The notes beneath the pieces were generated by a model. It was given only the letters and a program-made list of their open reading frames with translations, did no database searches and was not told the origin of the DNA. The position numbers and the translations under genes were made by a program. Positions 1-12,800 of a stretch of 64,000 nt of DNA are shown here, piece after piece. How positions within the stretch are numbered: position 1 is the first letter of the stretch; the number at the start of each line of letters is the position of its first letter. The DNA is from Chrysoperla carnea (Eukaryota > Arthropoda > Insecta > Neuroptera > Chrysopidae), in NCBI RefSeq assembly GCF_905475395.1, contig NC_058337.1, forward strand, positions 130,841,960 through 130,905,959. Reading direction: 5' to 3'.

Positions 1-29
1 TTACTGTTAAAACTTTCTTTTTTTTATAG

Positions 30-3000
30 TATGCAGAAGAATTAATGAAAAATAGTAATAATTCGTTTATGGATATAATGAAAATAAATTGGGCAATCTG
101 TGTGCCAGATGGTTGCACTGCAAAAGACGTTGAAGATCATTTAAATACATTTGCAGGCATCGATATTTTTAAATTAGATGAAACAAAATGTCAAACAATC
201 GATACATATAGATCCAAATTAAATGCTGGTGATTGGTTGGTTATGTAAGTTGGTACTTACCATAAATTTCTAAATCGATAATAAAAGGTTCAAGAATAGT
301 TTATTTCGGTAGTAATTAAACAATTTTTTTGTGTGTAATTTACCGGGAATCGAACTTGGACCTAGTTTAAACTTTGAATTGAATTTATTATTCTGTTTTC
401 CTTTGCAGAAGCTAGTTGCAAATATAGCCATGTTTCACCAGTATGGTCAAGTAAAATGCACTATGATAACAGTCATGTTATTGTACATAATACTTAGACA
501 TAGCGTGTATACATATACTCAATACACACTCCCAACTGTATATTTATAAGCTGTTTAAAGTTTTCACTAATTTGATTAAAAAAAAGATTTTCATTTATAA
601 ATTTGCCTTGTTCTTTGTTTTATTCAGTATTAGCTTTTCAAAGCATTCCTAGAATCGATTTTTTAAGATATACCGCGGAACTATGTCTTTTCTAAACTTA
701 ATCGATCCGTTGCAATTATTTGCTCTTTAATAATAAATATTTCTTTCACAATCGATTGACAAATTTTATTTTTATTTTTTCGGTCAAATTAAATAAACTT
801 AGATCAGCATTAATTATAATTTCGTGAAATTGTAAAGAATAGTGGGCTTAAGGTCAATCTTTCTTAATTGAATGTTGAAATTCATACAAATAATAATTTT
901 TTTGATTTAAGACAGAGCGATTTGTACAATTTTGTGTATAATAATAATTGGAAGCACCATCTATGATGTATATTTGTACTACGCCAAAAAAGGTAAGTAT
1001 TAAAAATACATTCACAGGCAAAGAAATTGTACGTAAAACGGAATATCTCCTTAAAAATTATAATTTCTTTGCTCCCAATCTATTTTACTTAATTAATAAA
1101 TATTAACAAATCAAATTCATTGTAGAAAAACATCACCCGATATTTATTGCATTTTCATGGTTTACAAATTTCCAAAAATTAACTGAAATAAGCAACAGTC
1201 CAGATATGTTACCTTGTTTAAATGGTATTCGATTTCTAAGTATGTTATGGATAATTTATGGACATCAGGCTGAACATATGTTATTGTATTCCAACGTTAA
1301 TTTACTAGATTTCTATCAGGTAAGTTTTAAATGGTTAAGTTAGAGAGACATTTCGAGTTCTTTCCTGCCTTAAAATTCGCTCAATATGGGACTATTAAAT
1401 TTGCCATAATATTCACAGCATTCCTATTTACCAAGTTGCAAACATAGGAAACTGAAAATGGATCACCTTTATATAACTTTGTCTTAATATAATTAATTTC
1501 TAAATTATTGGAAAAATTGATTTAGGACTATCTAAATTTTTGAAAAAAATGATTTTATTTTTCTGTTTTTTAGTGGCATACTAAATTTTTTTCAATGCTC
1601 CTAATTGGTTTCTCAGTTTCGGTTGATTCATTTTTCTTATTGAGTGGATGTTTGTTAATGTATGGGTTTTTAAAAATGCAAGCGAAAAAAATACCTTTTA
1701 ATATACCGACTTTTTATTTACATCGTTATATACGGTAAGTAAATATTTTTAACTTATCTTTTTTTTACCCTGTTTTTGGTAAAGAACACAAATATTCTCA
1801 AAAAAATCGCAAAAATAACTCGTTTTAAATATCCTTTCGACTTATTTTTTCTCTTATTTTGCTGTAATTTTGTTATATTTTTTAGGTTGACACCTTCCTA
1901 CGCTGCGACAATCGTTTTTATGTTAACATTCTATCGATTTATGGGCTCAGGGCCCTTGTGGGATCCCGAAAATTCGAATGAAAATTGTAAGACATATTGG
2001 TGGGCTGCTTTATTATATATTCAAAATTATGTAGCTGCTAAGCCGGTAATTGTTCTATTATAGATGCTCTAGAACCGTAAAAAATGGAAAAAACTCAGTG
2101 GGCCATTGAATGTTTCTTTTTAAAATACTTTCTCTTTACCCGAATGCACAACGCAAAGGAGTGGTAATGTGATTATCGACCTATGAATGTATGTATGTAT
2201 AAAGCATGTATGTGTGTATGTTGGTCCCTTAACAACATTTCGTCTTTTTACGTCTATCGATTTTCTTTAAACTTGCGAGTATCACTAAAGACATGGCACT
2301 AACCCGACATGACACTAATCATAAAATAAAAGAAGTAAATAAAAAATAAACCCGGAAAAAATAGGCCCGAAAACAATAAACCTAGAAATTTATAGGATCG
2401 GAGTATTGTTCTAGTTACGAGTTAGTTTAGTTGAGTTTGTGGGCTATAGAGAAGTGGGTTGAAATTTGAATTTTTTAGCCATTGCATTCAAAAAGGGGAC
2501 ACTACTACAGAAATGTTTTTTGGTCTATTTTTTCCTAAATCCTCTACTATGCCTTAATGGCGTTAAAATTTTGATTTTAGTGTGTTCAAGTTAGTTGGTA
2601 TTTACAAGTGGATATGCAGTTTTATATTTTTGCACCAATGTTACTGGTACCAATTGCAAAATGGCCAAAAATAACAAATTACTTATTGTCATCTTTAGTA
2701 ATCATTTTTGTTATTATTCCAACAATGGTTGCATGGAAATATAGTTTTTTGGCTCTCGAGTAAGTAAACGTAATTGCTAGTTCATGGAATTAATTTACCC
2801 TTAAAATTATTGCTAATGACTTCATCTCATAACTAAGTACGAGGCAGGGAAGTTGTATATATTTCAAAGACAAAAATTTGATATAAAGGCTCTTCTGCAA
2901 ACTAAGGAAGAAGAAAATAAGTGTGATTTCGGCTCAACATTTTTTTTCACATTTTAGTTACGAAATTCAATCCATTATCAAGAATGCTACGTCTTTTAGC

Positions 3001-5789
3001 ATTAAGAATTAGGAATTCAAGCGGCAGAAAACTGAAAGTGCCTATCTGCATGAACTTCAAAATTAGGTCCAGGTAAAAATAAAGTATTCCATGTGTGTTT
3101 ATACAGATTATAATTTATTTGTCTGCCAAATTGCATCCCAATCCATTCAACCCTTTCAGCATGATTGAGTAGCACACCCAAGCAATATTTTAGTATAAAT
3201 TTCTCAGGATTCTGGATAGTTCTGAGTATCGTCATCTTATATGTAATTTAACAAAATTTATAAGCAAAAATTAAGCAAAATTATGCGTGCAAGCAACTTA
3301 TTTATCAAAACGGTAAAATTGAATACATAAAAACTTGGAATATGTTACAGAAAAGTTCAATTCAACGGAGACTTCGATCCTGTCTACGATCATATCTATT
3401 ACCGACAACCATATACACGAGCAGCTCCTTGGTTATTGGGATTACTTTTGGGTCATATCTTATTCAACAACAAAAATAAGAAAATTATTATAAATAAAGT
3501 AAGTAGGAAATTTTATCTTTTCATCCAGTCAGTAAAGATTTGAAAATAGCCTCACCTTGCAAAAGATAAAGACTATAAAAATGAGGTCGAATTTGAGTAT
3601 CACTGTCTTATTGACTGGAATTACAGCTTGAAAAATAATAATTTAATAAAAAAAGTGTTACGTTTTTAGATGTTAGTCACTTTTCTGTGGATTATCTCGA
3701 TTGGCATAATGTTGTACACGATATTTGGATTTTATCATGAAGCTCAACCTGATTATGAATACGATCGTGTATTTAATTCGTTATTTATTGGCTTACATCG
3801 TGTTGCATGGGCTGCTGGACTCTCTTGGATTATATTTGCCTGTATACATGGTTATGGAGGCCCAGTGAATTGGTTTTTGTCGTTACCATTATTTCAAGTT
3901 TTGTCAAGATTAACATATTCAATATTTTTGACGCATTTTTGGTTACAAATTGCTCATAAAAATTCTACTCAAATGCCGTATATTTTTTCGAATATGCATC
4001 TTGTAAGAATATTATAATAAGCAAATTATACGACATTTGTTACTTTACTAGATGAAAGGAGAAATGTGTCATATTTCCAATACGAAAAAAGCTATTCAGC
4101 ACTTAATTTTTCTGGACACGGCCAAATATTAAAGAAGGGCCAAATAAAAGAGGTCGGTATAAACTGATCCCATTAATATGGGAACATTTTGGTAAACTTT
4201 TTTGAGTAACAAAAGTTATGATTTGACCCGGCTAAATATTTCTGACCGATGCTACATACGTGGTAATTAACCCTTTATAAATATACATTTGACATTGACA
4301 GAAAATAATTCCCTTAGAGGATAATCGAATTTTTATTGTTCTCTTTCTCCTTCTTCGCCATTTTCGAGATCAAAACCATTTTGCTGGATATATTTACTGA
4401 TAATATTCATGGCTGCCAAATAAAAACGATAAATTACACGGAGTAGCTCAGAAAAATTCAAAACTCTGACAAATCATCAAAGTAATGTGTCGTATCGTTT
4501 GATTATTTCTATTTAATTTTGCAAAAGTATAATTTTTTTAATCCAATTTTTATTTCAGTGGTATTTGGTTTGTGGAAATTTACTTACCACATTAATAATT
4601 TCGGTGTTTTGGACGCTGACATTTGAGGCACCTTTCGTGGTTTTAGACAACTTGTTAATAAAATCAAGTAAGAAATGTATAAAAACAGGGGGGTTTACCA
4701 AAATTGTTATATGCAGGATGTTCCGTGGTCTGATGTACATAGCCTAAGAGTGTATTCGTTGGACAATTGTTAGTTGAAAGTATCTTATATACTTTTGTCC
4801 AAAGCCCAATAGTTTAAGAGTTATTAGCACTTTTAAATTTAACCAATAAATTAAACACATTGTTGGGTAAAGTAGTTTTATGTTTTATTAACTTTCAATT
4901 TTCCTCCGAAAACTACTAGAGGGACTATCTTCGATCATTAAGAATATCTTCTTCGTCGGAAAGTTCTTGCTGACAGCAAAAACCAATCAGGTGTACTTTC
5001 ACAAATACAAAAACATGTAAACTTGCAAATACTTGTAAACTTGCATAAGTATACAAAAATGATTGTATGTCACGGTTTGATGTCACTCAAGTCATCATGA
5101 CACTCTAAACGGTTATAGAAATAACTAGCTGTTAAACCCGCTTCGCTGGGTTGTTTTTGCACATTTAAATATCAAAATTGTTAAATGAAAGACTTTTTTT
5201 TTAATTCTCTCTGTGTGTACGGAACAGTAAGATTTTTTTGGCCGATCCCAATATTATGTCTACACTCTCTGTGTGTACGGAAAAGTAAGGGAAAGATCGA
5301 TAGAAACCCATGGAACATTCCAGAATATTCGAGAAAGTTCTAGAAAATTCGATAGAAATCCATAGAACATTCCAGAATGTTCGAGAAAAATCGAAAGACA
5401 TTTGCGCCAGTAGCGCCATCTAGTGAAAATTGTACTATTGACAGTGGGGCCTATTGTACTATTAGAACTATTTTTTTAATCTATTTTCTATGAATTTCTA
5501 GATCATTTTTAATTCCACCCCCACCAAACTCCCTTATTCACAATGGGAGCCTAAGGGCTACCCAATGACATAATCCCCTACCGAAGGTCAATGGTTAGTT
5601 TTAGGGAAAATCGGGGACATACAAACAAACACTCTCTTTTTATATATATAGATTAACACTAATTTCCTAGCATTCCTGGATAATTTATCTGTCGCCTAAA
5701 AAAAAATAGTTAACTAAATACGCAATGCATTAAATTTTTTATGTATTTCAGTTGGAGATTTTTGTTCGAACAAGCACAAACAAGAATGA
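30..5789 (+). CDS. NRF-6-like acyltransferase gene 1 (5' end outside window)
   Basis: Multipass membrane protein of the nose-resistant-to-fluoxetine / acyltransferase-3 family; the family is proposed to act in lipid transport or acyl transfer, and the substrate here is unknown. Exons visible: 30-244, 916-992, 1126-1319, 1574-1734, 1886-2045, 2581-2759, 3351-3498, 3670-4002, 4559-4667, 5752-5789. The first visible exon is the end of the extracellular NRF domain (ICVPDGCTAKDVEDH). Then come a membrane segment and the family block LPCLNGIRFLSMLWIIYGHQ with its conserved Arg and His, DSFFLLSGCL, and SWYLQVDMQFY. Later exons are hydrophobic, with HGYGGPVNWFLSLP. Frame is continuous through all joins. 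The short last exon ends FCSNKHKQE then TGA, with AATAAA at 5835-5840. Upstream exons, including the signal peptide, must lie left of position 1. Exon lengths match gene 2 one for one except the 3670-4002 exon and the C-terminus, so the two are recent tandem duplicates. Confidence 0.88.
5125..5652 (-). mobile_element. Non-autonomous Helitron in last intron of acyltransferase gene 1
   Basis: Read on the minus strand, the element starts TCTATATATATA after an A and ends with a short hairpin (CCCAGCGAAGCGGG), then CTAG, followed by T. That is the TC...CTRR structure inserted between A and T that defines Helitrons. It carries no coding capacity. A longer copy in opposite orientation lies at 16573-17405 with the same ends. 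It sits in the 4668-5751 intron and leaves both splice sites intact. Confidence 0.8.
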
Positions 5790-6284
5790 AAATTTTGTAA
5801 ATACGCAACAAATGAAGATATCAAATTTAAATTTAATAAAATAGTTGTCATGGCTTTAATTTTGTTTTCTATATTCCTTGTCCTTTTTTCATCTCTCTAA
5901 GCTAGACTCATATAGTCAATATTATTGAGCCTGCAGTACCAATATTGAACTATATTTTGATCGTCTGATGAGTATCCAATTATTAATTTAACAAAATATT
6001 TTTGTCGGGCTTCACCGATCAGGAAATAAAGCATATTGCTACCACTAGAAGTAAGTTAATCAACTATTACACAATCACTTTGTAATTGTCTTACAAGTAC
6101 ATGGAAGTTTTGAAGGTTGATGATTTCATCTTCTTATTTACTACAATAAGATGTCCAACGAATTAGGGGCATATTTTGTAAGAAAGGTTCGTTACATAAA
6201 TATATTATTTCAATTATAAATTAATTATTTTTATTACTTTATACACTTCATGTATTCAAACTAATGTTTAACCCATTATCACCC

Positions 6285-6574
6285 CTAGTACAGTAAAAAA
6301 TGTTACAAAAATCGGATAATAAAGGAAAATGGATGAAATCGCACGCATTTTGCTAAAACCTCATGGAATGCATTTCTTTGGTGTCAATAGTAACGCATGA
6401 GCTAGTGGCGGAAATGTTTCCATTTGTTAATAAACAATAAATAGTTAATTCAATGGAATTATCAATGTTCAATATATCTTAAGAAATTAGTAATTAGGCA
6501 ACTTGTCTGACGTAAATGTTAAGTGCTCGAAATTGAAGATGCCTATTTATTAATTTTTTTTGTAAGCCAACTTT

Positions 6575-6600
<26 letters not shown>
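6285..6600. repeat. Interspersed repeat fragment, relative of 44579-44990
   Basis: Shares blocks such as ttaataaacaataaat, aggcaacttg and gacgtaaatgttaagtg with the palindromic repeat at 44579-44990; weaker matches occur near 18585-18670. It is probably one arm of the same palindromic element. It lies between the two acyltransferase genes and codes for nothing. Confidence 0.5.

Positions 6601-6610
<10 letters not shown>
6577..6610. repeat. (TA)n microsatellite
   Basis: Uninterrupted TA dinucleotide run of about 15 units between the two acyltransferase genes, at the end of the interspersed repeat fragment. Confidence 0.9.
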
Positions 6611-6613
<3 letters not shown>

Positions 6614-6871
6614 CACTTTCGATAACATATCTATGAGTTAAAAAAGAGGTACGTGCCTACCTCACATCAAAAACAAATAAACAGCATAAGTTGCGATGTA
6701 TAATATGTGGCTAAAACATAATACTTTCGCACATTCTGTATTCTTAATGATTTCTTAATTACAATAACAATTTAATACAATTTAGTATGAATTTTTTTGT
6801 GGATTTACTTTTACGCATTATTTGTATGATAATATAATTTCAATTCAAAATTCTAAATTATCAAAGAAAAA

Positions 6872-9800
6872 ATGAATTTTCAATTATTCATAATAGCTTT
6901 TTATTTCTTTAATAAATCGATATTATGTGAATTTCAATCGTTACCAAAGTTAACAAATTTAGCAATGATAAAACGTTTAATTGAATTTTATACTTTACAA
7001 TCAGAATCAAATCGCAGTGAATTATGTGCAAATCAAACAAAATTATTATACCATGCTGTATATAATTCAGAATTATGGGCAGAACGCAGTAAGTAGATTT
7101 TTCTAATATTACTATTACAATATCTTTGGCTATTATATACTAATTCAATTTCCCCCTCTCTTATAAAATTTTAATTTTGAAAACTGTTCGAAAAAACAAA
7201 CAAACAGATAGATGAAAAGTAGGCAAAAAAATTGCTTTTATCTTTGAAACTTTTTTGCACATGTTCCATTTTTGGAATAATATAGAAGCGAGATGAATCA
7301 AAATTGTTGATACGGAAATATCTGGAGAATGGTTGCTTTTGTTAAAAAAAAAAAATACTGAGCCAGCTGCATTCCAAGGCACCCTAATTTATCAGGTGGG
7401 AGCGGAACAGGTGTAGAAATATAAATGGGCATTTTTGAGTCTACTGCTTTGGGTTTTTAATCGATTTTAGCTGAATTGGTTAGTCTGTTTCACTACGTGA
7501 ATTTGTTAGATACTTGAAAAAATTGGCTTCCCAGTTCCTAAATGGTTTAAGTTGAGATAATGTTATAGTGATTTTGAATTGTGATTTTATAGTTATTGAT
7601 GCATCGGCAAAATTTCCAAATGGTATCACTAAATTCCATTTATGGGATTTTGGATACTTTGATGAATGTATTCAAGTGAATGAGCCAACTGTGTCGATTA
7701 AAGGAAAATATTGTTTGACGACAGTGACTGTTCCTGAAAATGATTTTGAAAAGCAAACAATCTTAAAAAATAAAGAAATTTCAACAGTAAGTAGGTTATT
7801 ATTAACGCTTCGTTGGACAATTCCAGCAAGAAAAAATTTTTGATACAGGCAGTTTTGCCCCGATTCTGTACTCTATAGTGATATTGTCATTAAATACAAC
7901 CTAAAATGGTTGATGGATTGTTATAATGAAATTAAACAAGTTAAATTTACAAAGCTTAAAATATCTCTATAATAATTATATCTTTGCTAAGAAAAAGCTC
8001 AAGCCGAATAATTTTTTTTTATGTGATGGGCTAAAATGCCGTATCTCGATAAATACGAAGCATGTTAAAATTTGAAAGATATTCGTTAGTGTTAAAAAAT
8101 TTCTATTTTTTATAGTATGCAGAAAAAATATTGGAAAACAGTAATAATTCATTAGCGAATATAATGAAAATAATGTGGGCAATCTGTGTGCCAGATGGTT
8201 GCACTGGAAAAGACGTTGAAGATCATTTAAATACATTTGCAGGCATCGATATTTTTAAATTAGACGAAACAAAATGTCAAACAATCGATACATATAGATC
8301 CAAATTAAATGCTGGTGATTGGCTGGTTATGTAAGTTGGTATTAACAACTAATAAAATCGACACTCAAAGTTTCATGAACAAATATTTCGGCATTAATCA
8401 AACATTACTACCGAAAGATGAACAAATTATGTTAATTATAAAACTACGAATAATCAAAAAATTAACAAATTTTAAAAAAATTTCTGGGAATCGAACTTGG
8501 ACCTAGTGTAAATTGTATATAATTATTGGATTTTCCTTTGTAGAAGCTAGTTGCGAATATTGTTAATTTTGGCCGGTGTAGTCAAATTCATAAAACATTC
8601 TCATATATAGGTGCACTGTGATTACAGTCACGTTTAAGTACGTGATACTTAGACGATGTGTCTATACATATACTCAAAGTAAACACACTATACTGCATAT
8701 TTATAAGTTTTTTAATCAATCGAAAAAAAAAATGATTTTCATTTATTTTGCCTAATTCTTTTATTTATTAAATAGTTTTTCAGAGCATTTCCGAAGACGG
8801 TTTTTAAGATATACCACGGAACTATGTCTTTTCTATACTTTATCGACCCGTTGCAATTATTTGCACTTAAATTAAAAATTATCTTCAAAATCGATTTAAA
8901 AATTTTATTTTATTTTATTTTTTTTAAAGGTAAAAATTAGCAGTGCAAAATCGGCGAAAATAAAAAAAAAAACGCCAAAATTTGTTGCTTTTTAGTTGCT
9001 AATTAGTTGCCGAAGAAACGATTTTGTTGCTCAAACCGATCAAAAAAAATCGGCAACAAATCTAGCTTAACGTTAAGTTAGCGTGAAAAAATTAATAAAG
9101 GTGTGGTATATTGCTTGATTGCAAGTCAATTTGTTGCTAATTTGTTGCTTTGAAATAAATTTGGAAAAATTGAATTTTTCCATTTTTGTAAAATTTAATA
9201 CTGTCCACGCCATATAAATTGCGTGGACTTAACTCCCGATTTTTCCGGGTTAATTTTGATCAAATAATTTGTTGCTGCTCCTGAGGTGACTTCTCAAGGT
9301 GTGTAGAGTCAGTAACAAAATATAAACCGGAAGTCGGGAAAGTTTAGACACCGGTTAGTTCACAAACCGGTCACGCCAGCTTAACTCCCAATTTTTCCGG
9401 GTCAAATTTGATCAAATAAATTGTTGCTGCTCACAGCTTTAATTGCTATGGTGCATATAGTCAGCAACAAAATATAAACCGGAAGTCGGGAAAGTTTGGA
9501 CACCGGTTAGTTCACAAACCGGTCACGCCAGCTTAACTATCGATTTTTCCGGGTTAATTTTGATCAAATAATTTGTTGCTGCTCCTGAGGTGACTTCGCA
9601 AGGTGTGTAGAGTCAGCAACAAAATATAAACCGGAAGTCGGGAAAGTTTGGACACCGGTTAGTTCTCAAACCGGTCACGCCAGCTTAACTCCCGATTTTT
9701 TCGGGTTAATTTTGATCAAATAATTTGTTGCTGCTCCTGAAGTGACTTCTCAAGGTGTGTAGAGTCAGCAACAAAATATAAACCGGAAGTTGGGAAAGTT

Positions 9801-12800
9801 TAGACACCGGTTAGTTCACAAACCGGTCACGCCAGCTTAACTCCCGATTTTTCCGGGTTAATTTTGATCAAATAATTTGTTGCTGCTCCTGAGGTGACTT
9901 CTCAAGGTGTGTAGAGTCAGTAACAAAATATAAACCGGAAGTCGGGAAAGTTTAGACACCGGTTAGTTCACAAACCGGTCACGCCAGCTTAACTCCCAAT
10001 TTTTCCGGGTCAAATTTGATCAAATAAATTGTTGCTGCTCACAGCTTTAATTGCTATGGTGCATATAGTCAGCAACAAAATATAAACCGGAAGTCGGGAA
10101 AGTTTGGACACCGGTTAGTTCACAAACCGGTCACGCCAGCTTAACTATCGATTTTTCCGGGTTAATTTTGATCAAATAATTTGTTGCTGCTCCTGAGGTG
10201 ACTTCTCAAGGTGTGTAGAGTCAGCAACAAAATATAAACCGGAAGTCGGAAAAGTTTGGACACCGGTTAGTTCTCAAACCGGTCACGCCAGCTGAACTCC
10301 CGATTTTTTCGGGTTAATTTTGATCAAATAATTTGTTGCTGCTCCTGAAGTGACTTCTCAAGGTGTGTAGAGTCAGCAACAAAATATAAATCGGAAGTCG
10401 GGAAAGTTTGGACACCGGTTAGTTCACAAACCGGTCACGCCAGCTTAACTATCGATTTTCCCGGGTTAATTTTGATTAAATTAAAAGTAAAAGAAAACAA
10501 TGAATAGGAGACTATTCTAAAATTTTTGTAATTCACCACGATGATAACTTATGAAGTTTAATAAATAGGATTTCTCAATGATAACTTTCTTAGAATTTAA
10601 TTAACACTCGAACATTAAAATAAGAAATTCACTATCATCAGCTATTTCTTAGTACGATTGCGATGTGTTCTGTTAGTTTTACTTATGGATGGACAACAAA
10701 ATATTTAGAACAGTTTTCGTAAGATATTTCAGGTTGTACAAGTTTCAGAAGAATGTTCATTTTTTTATCATTCAACATCATATTGACTCTATTGTAGTGT
10801 ATGTTTTATGATACAGGTGGACTATACAGTGGTTGAGTCTGATACTAGTCAATACTATATTATTTAATACCATGTTTAACCTTATCTAACTTTATTAAAT
10901 CATAATTTGTGATTTAGATTCACGATTTCCTTGACTTTTAACAATTAATTTACCAATATCGTGGCAATAGCCACTTATAAGAACTGAATAGTGTATATCA
11001 GTGTAATCAGACTTTACCACCATGCATCTCACATTGACAAAGGCTATAGATCTAAACACATATCGTTGCATTTATAAACATTTTTATACTGCTCGAAGTT
11101 TTTATAATCTGTCATCACTTTCCTTATTCACTTGATCCTGGTTCACTATACTAATTTCATGTTACCTGTTGTCAGTTGTAAGATTGAGATGTCACTGTTT
11201 ACAGTATGAATTTGGGAGTCAATTCTTTGAGATTTTTATAATAACTAAAAAAATCATCTTTTCCAGTTGTACCTCTACGTTGATATTTTTCAAGAGTTCA
11301 TTAAACAATAATAAATACCAGTGAGGCCGATGTCTAGATTATTTTAAAAATTCTTGATGGCTTTTTTCTGTAAATTTTCCTTGATTGTATTACCTAAATA
11401 TATCAATATCTTTCTGTTGATTCATAACTTTATATTGTTACTTCGAGTCTGCGATTGCAATAACAATTATTCCTTCAATCGTAGCACAGAGTACACCAAG
11501 TATCACGATATTTTTTGCATTTTCTTGAGCAAGTGGAGATTTTAACTCTTAGAAAACTTTTCAAATCTTTGTGAAAAGCTGTCAATTTTAGAGGAGTTTT
11601 CATCGAGAGATCTTAGATGATAAACGAAATTAGAGCAAACCAATTTACATTTTGAGAGTTCAAGTAGATGGTCAACTATCCAGCGCAACTGACGTTTCAC
11701 AAGGTGTACTGCAGGGTGAAGTGCTGAGCCCTCTGTTGTTCATTTTATATCTATCAGACCTCATCTCATTTTTCGAAGACCAGCACTTAGAGGGCATCAA
11801 TCTGTGCAACGCAAAATCAATGCTTTTTTTATTATACGCTGATGACATCGCGATGCTTTTGCGGACTGCTGGACAAATACAAAGAGACTTGAGATTATTA
11901 GAAGAATACTGCAATATCAATGATCTGCAAGTTAATACTTCCAAGACCAAAGCTCTAAGAGTCAGTGCAAGTGGAAAGTGCCGGAAGAAATGTTCAGTAT
12001 TTAAATTCAACGGTGAGACCATTGAAATAGTAAAAATATATATTCATACCTTGGAGTATTATTTACTTCCAGTGTTGTGGGACTTGACTTTGTTAAGCAC
12101 GCTATTAGTCGCAGCAAAGTTGCTTCAGGCACTGCTCTTGTCACTCTAGCCAAATTAAAAGCTGACTCCTGGATTGGGAAAACTAAGTTGAATAATAGTC
12201 TGATACGTAGCACGTTACTCTACCAAGCTCACCTATGGTGCATTAGACCCGATTATATTGAGATGCTGGAATCTGCTCACTTTTATTTCTTTAAAAAACT
12301 TCTGTCACTCCCTAAATGTACTCCATGATACGCTATTAGAATCGAGCTAAATATCGAACACTTTGCAGTTACCTTGCTACAAGCATCTATTATCTGGATC
12401 ATAAAAGTATGAAAACTAGAAGACCATCGCATTCCAAAAATCTGTCTCCAACAATTAACCAAACAGCACAATACGGCCTGCAGATCAGGAGTTCTCAGCT
12501 GGATTCAGCAGCTCAGGGGCCTACTCAAACTTATTAGCGAAGATCACATGCTAGACAACTTGGACTCTGAAATGTGGGCTGGCCGTAAAGAGACAATCCT
12601 AAAAAAATTTTGGTGCCACCTAGCTCTCGTTGATTGTGAGCGTTACTTTCGCTCTAAAGCTTGCCAAATAATCCTGCCTACACCACTATTCGAAATTATG
12701 CCTGAACTTAAAGCCAGAATTCCACAACACTCGATCAAGCCCATAGTTCAATTGAGAGTAGCCTCTAACTACTCTTGCATAATTTCCATCGGTAGTGAAA

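Noticed and set aside
331-549. 72-codon plus-strand open frame in the first visible intron
   Set aside because: It lies in the intron of acyltransferase gene 1. The matching intron of gene 2 has the same DNA without the open frame, and it has no recognisable content.
3017-3235. Minus-strand open frame inside acyltransferase gene 1
   Set aside because: It falls in the 2760-3350 intron, is not conserved in gene 2, and shows no protein-like pattern.
9216-10485. CRISPR-like array
   Set aside because: The 152-bp units are contiguous with no unique spacers, and they sit in inverted arms of a eukaryotic mobile element.
11672-12022. 116-codon minus-strand frame opposite the reverse transcriptase
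   Set aside because: Shadow of the reverse-transcriptase frame on the plus strand.
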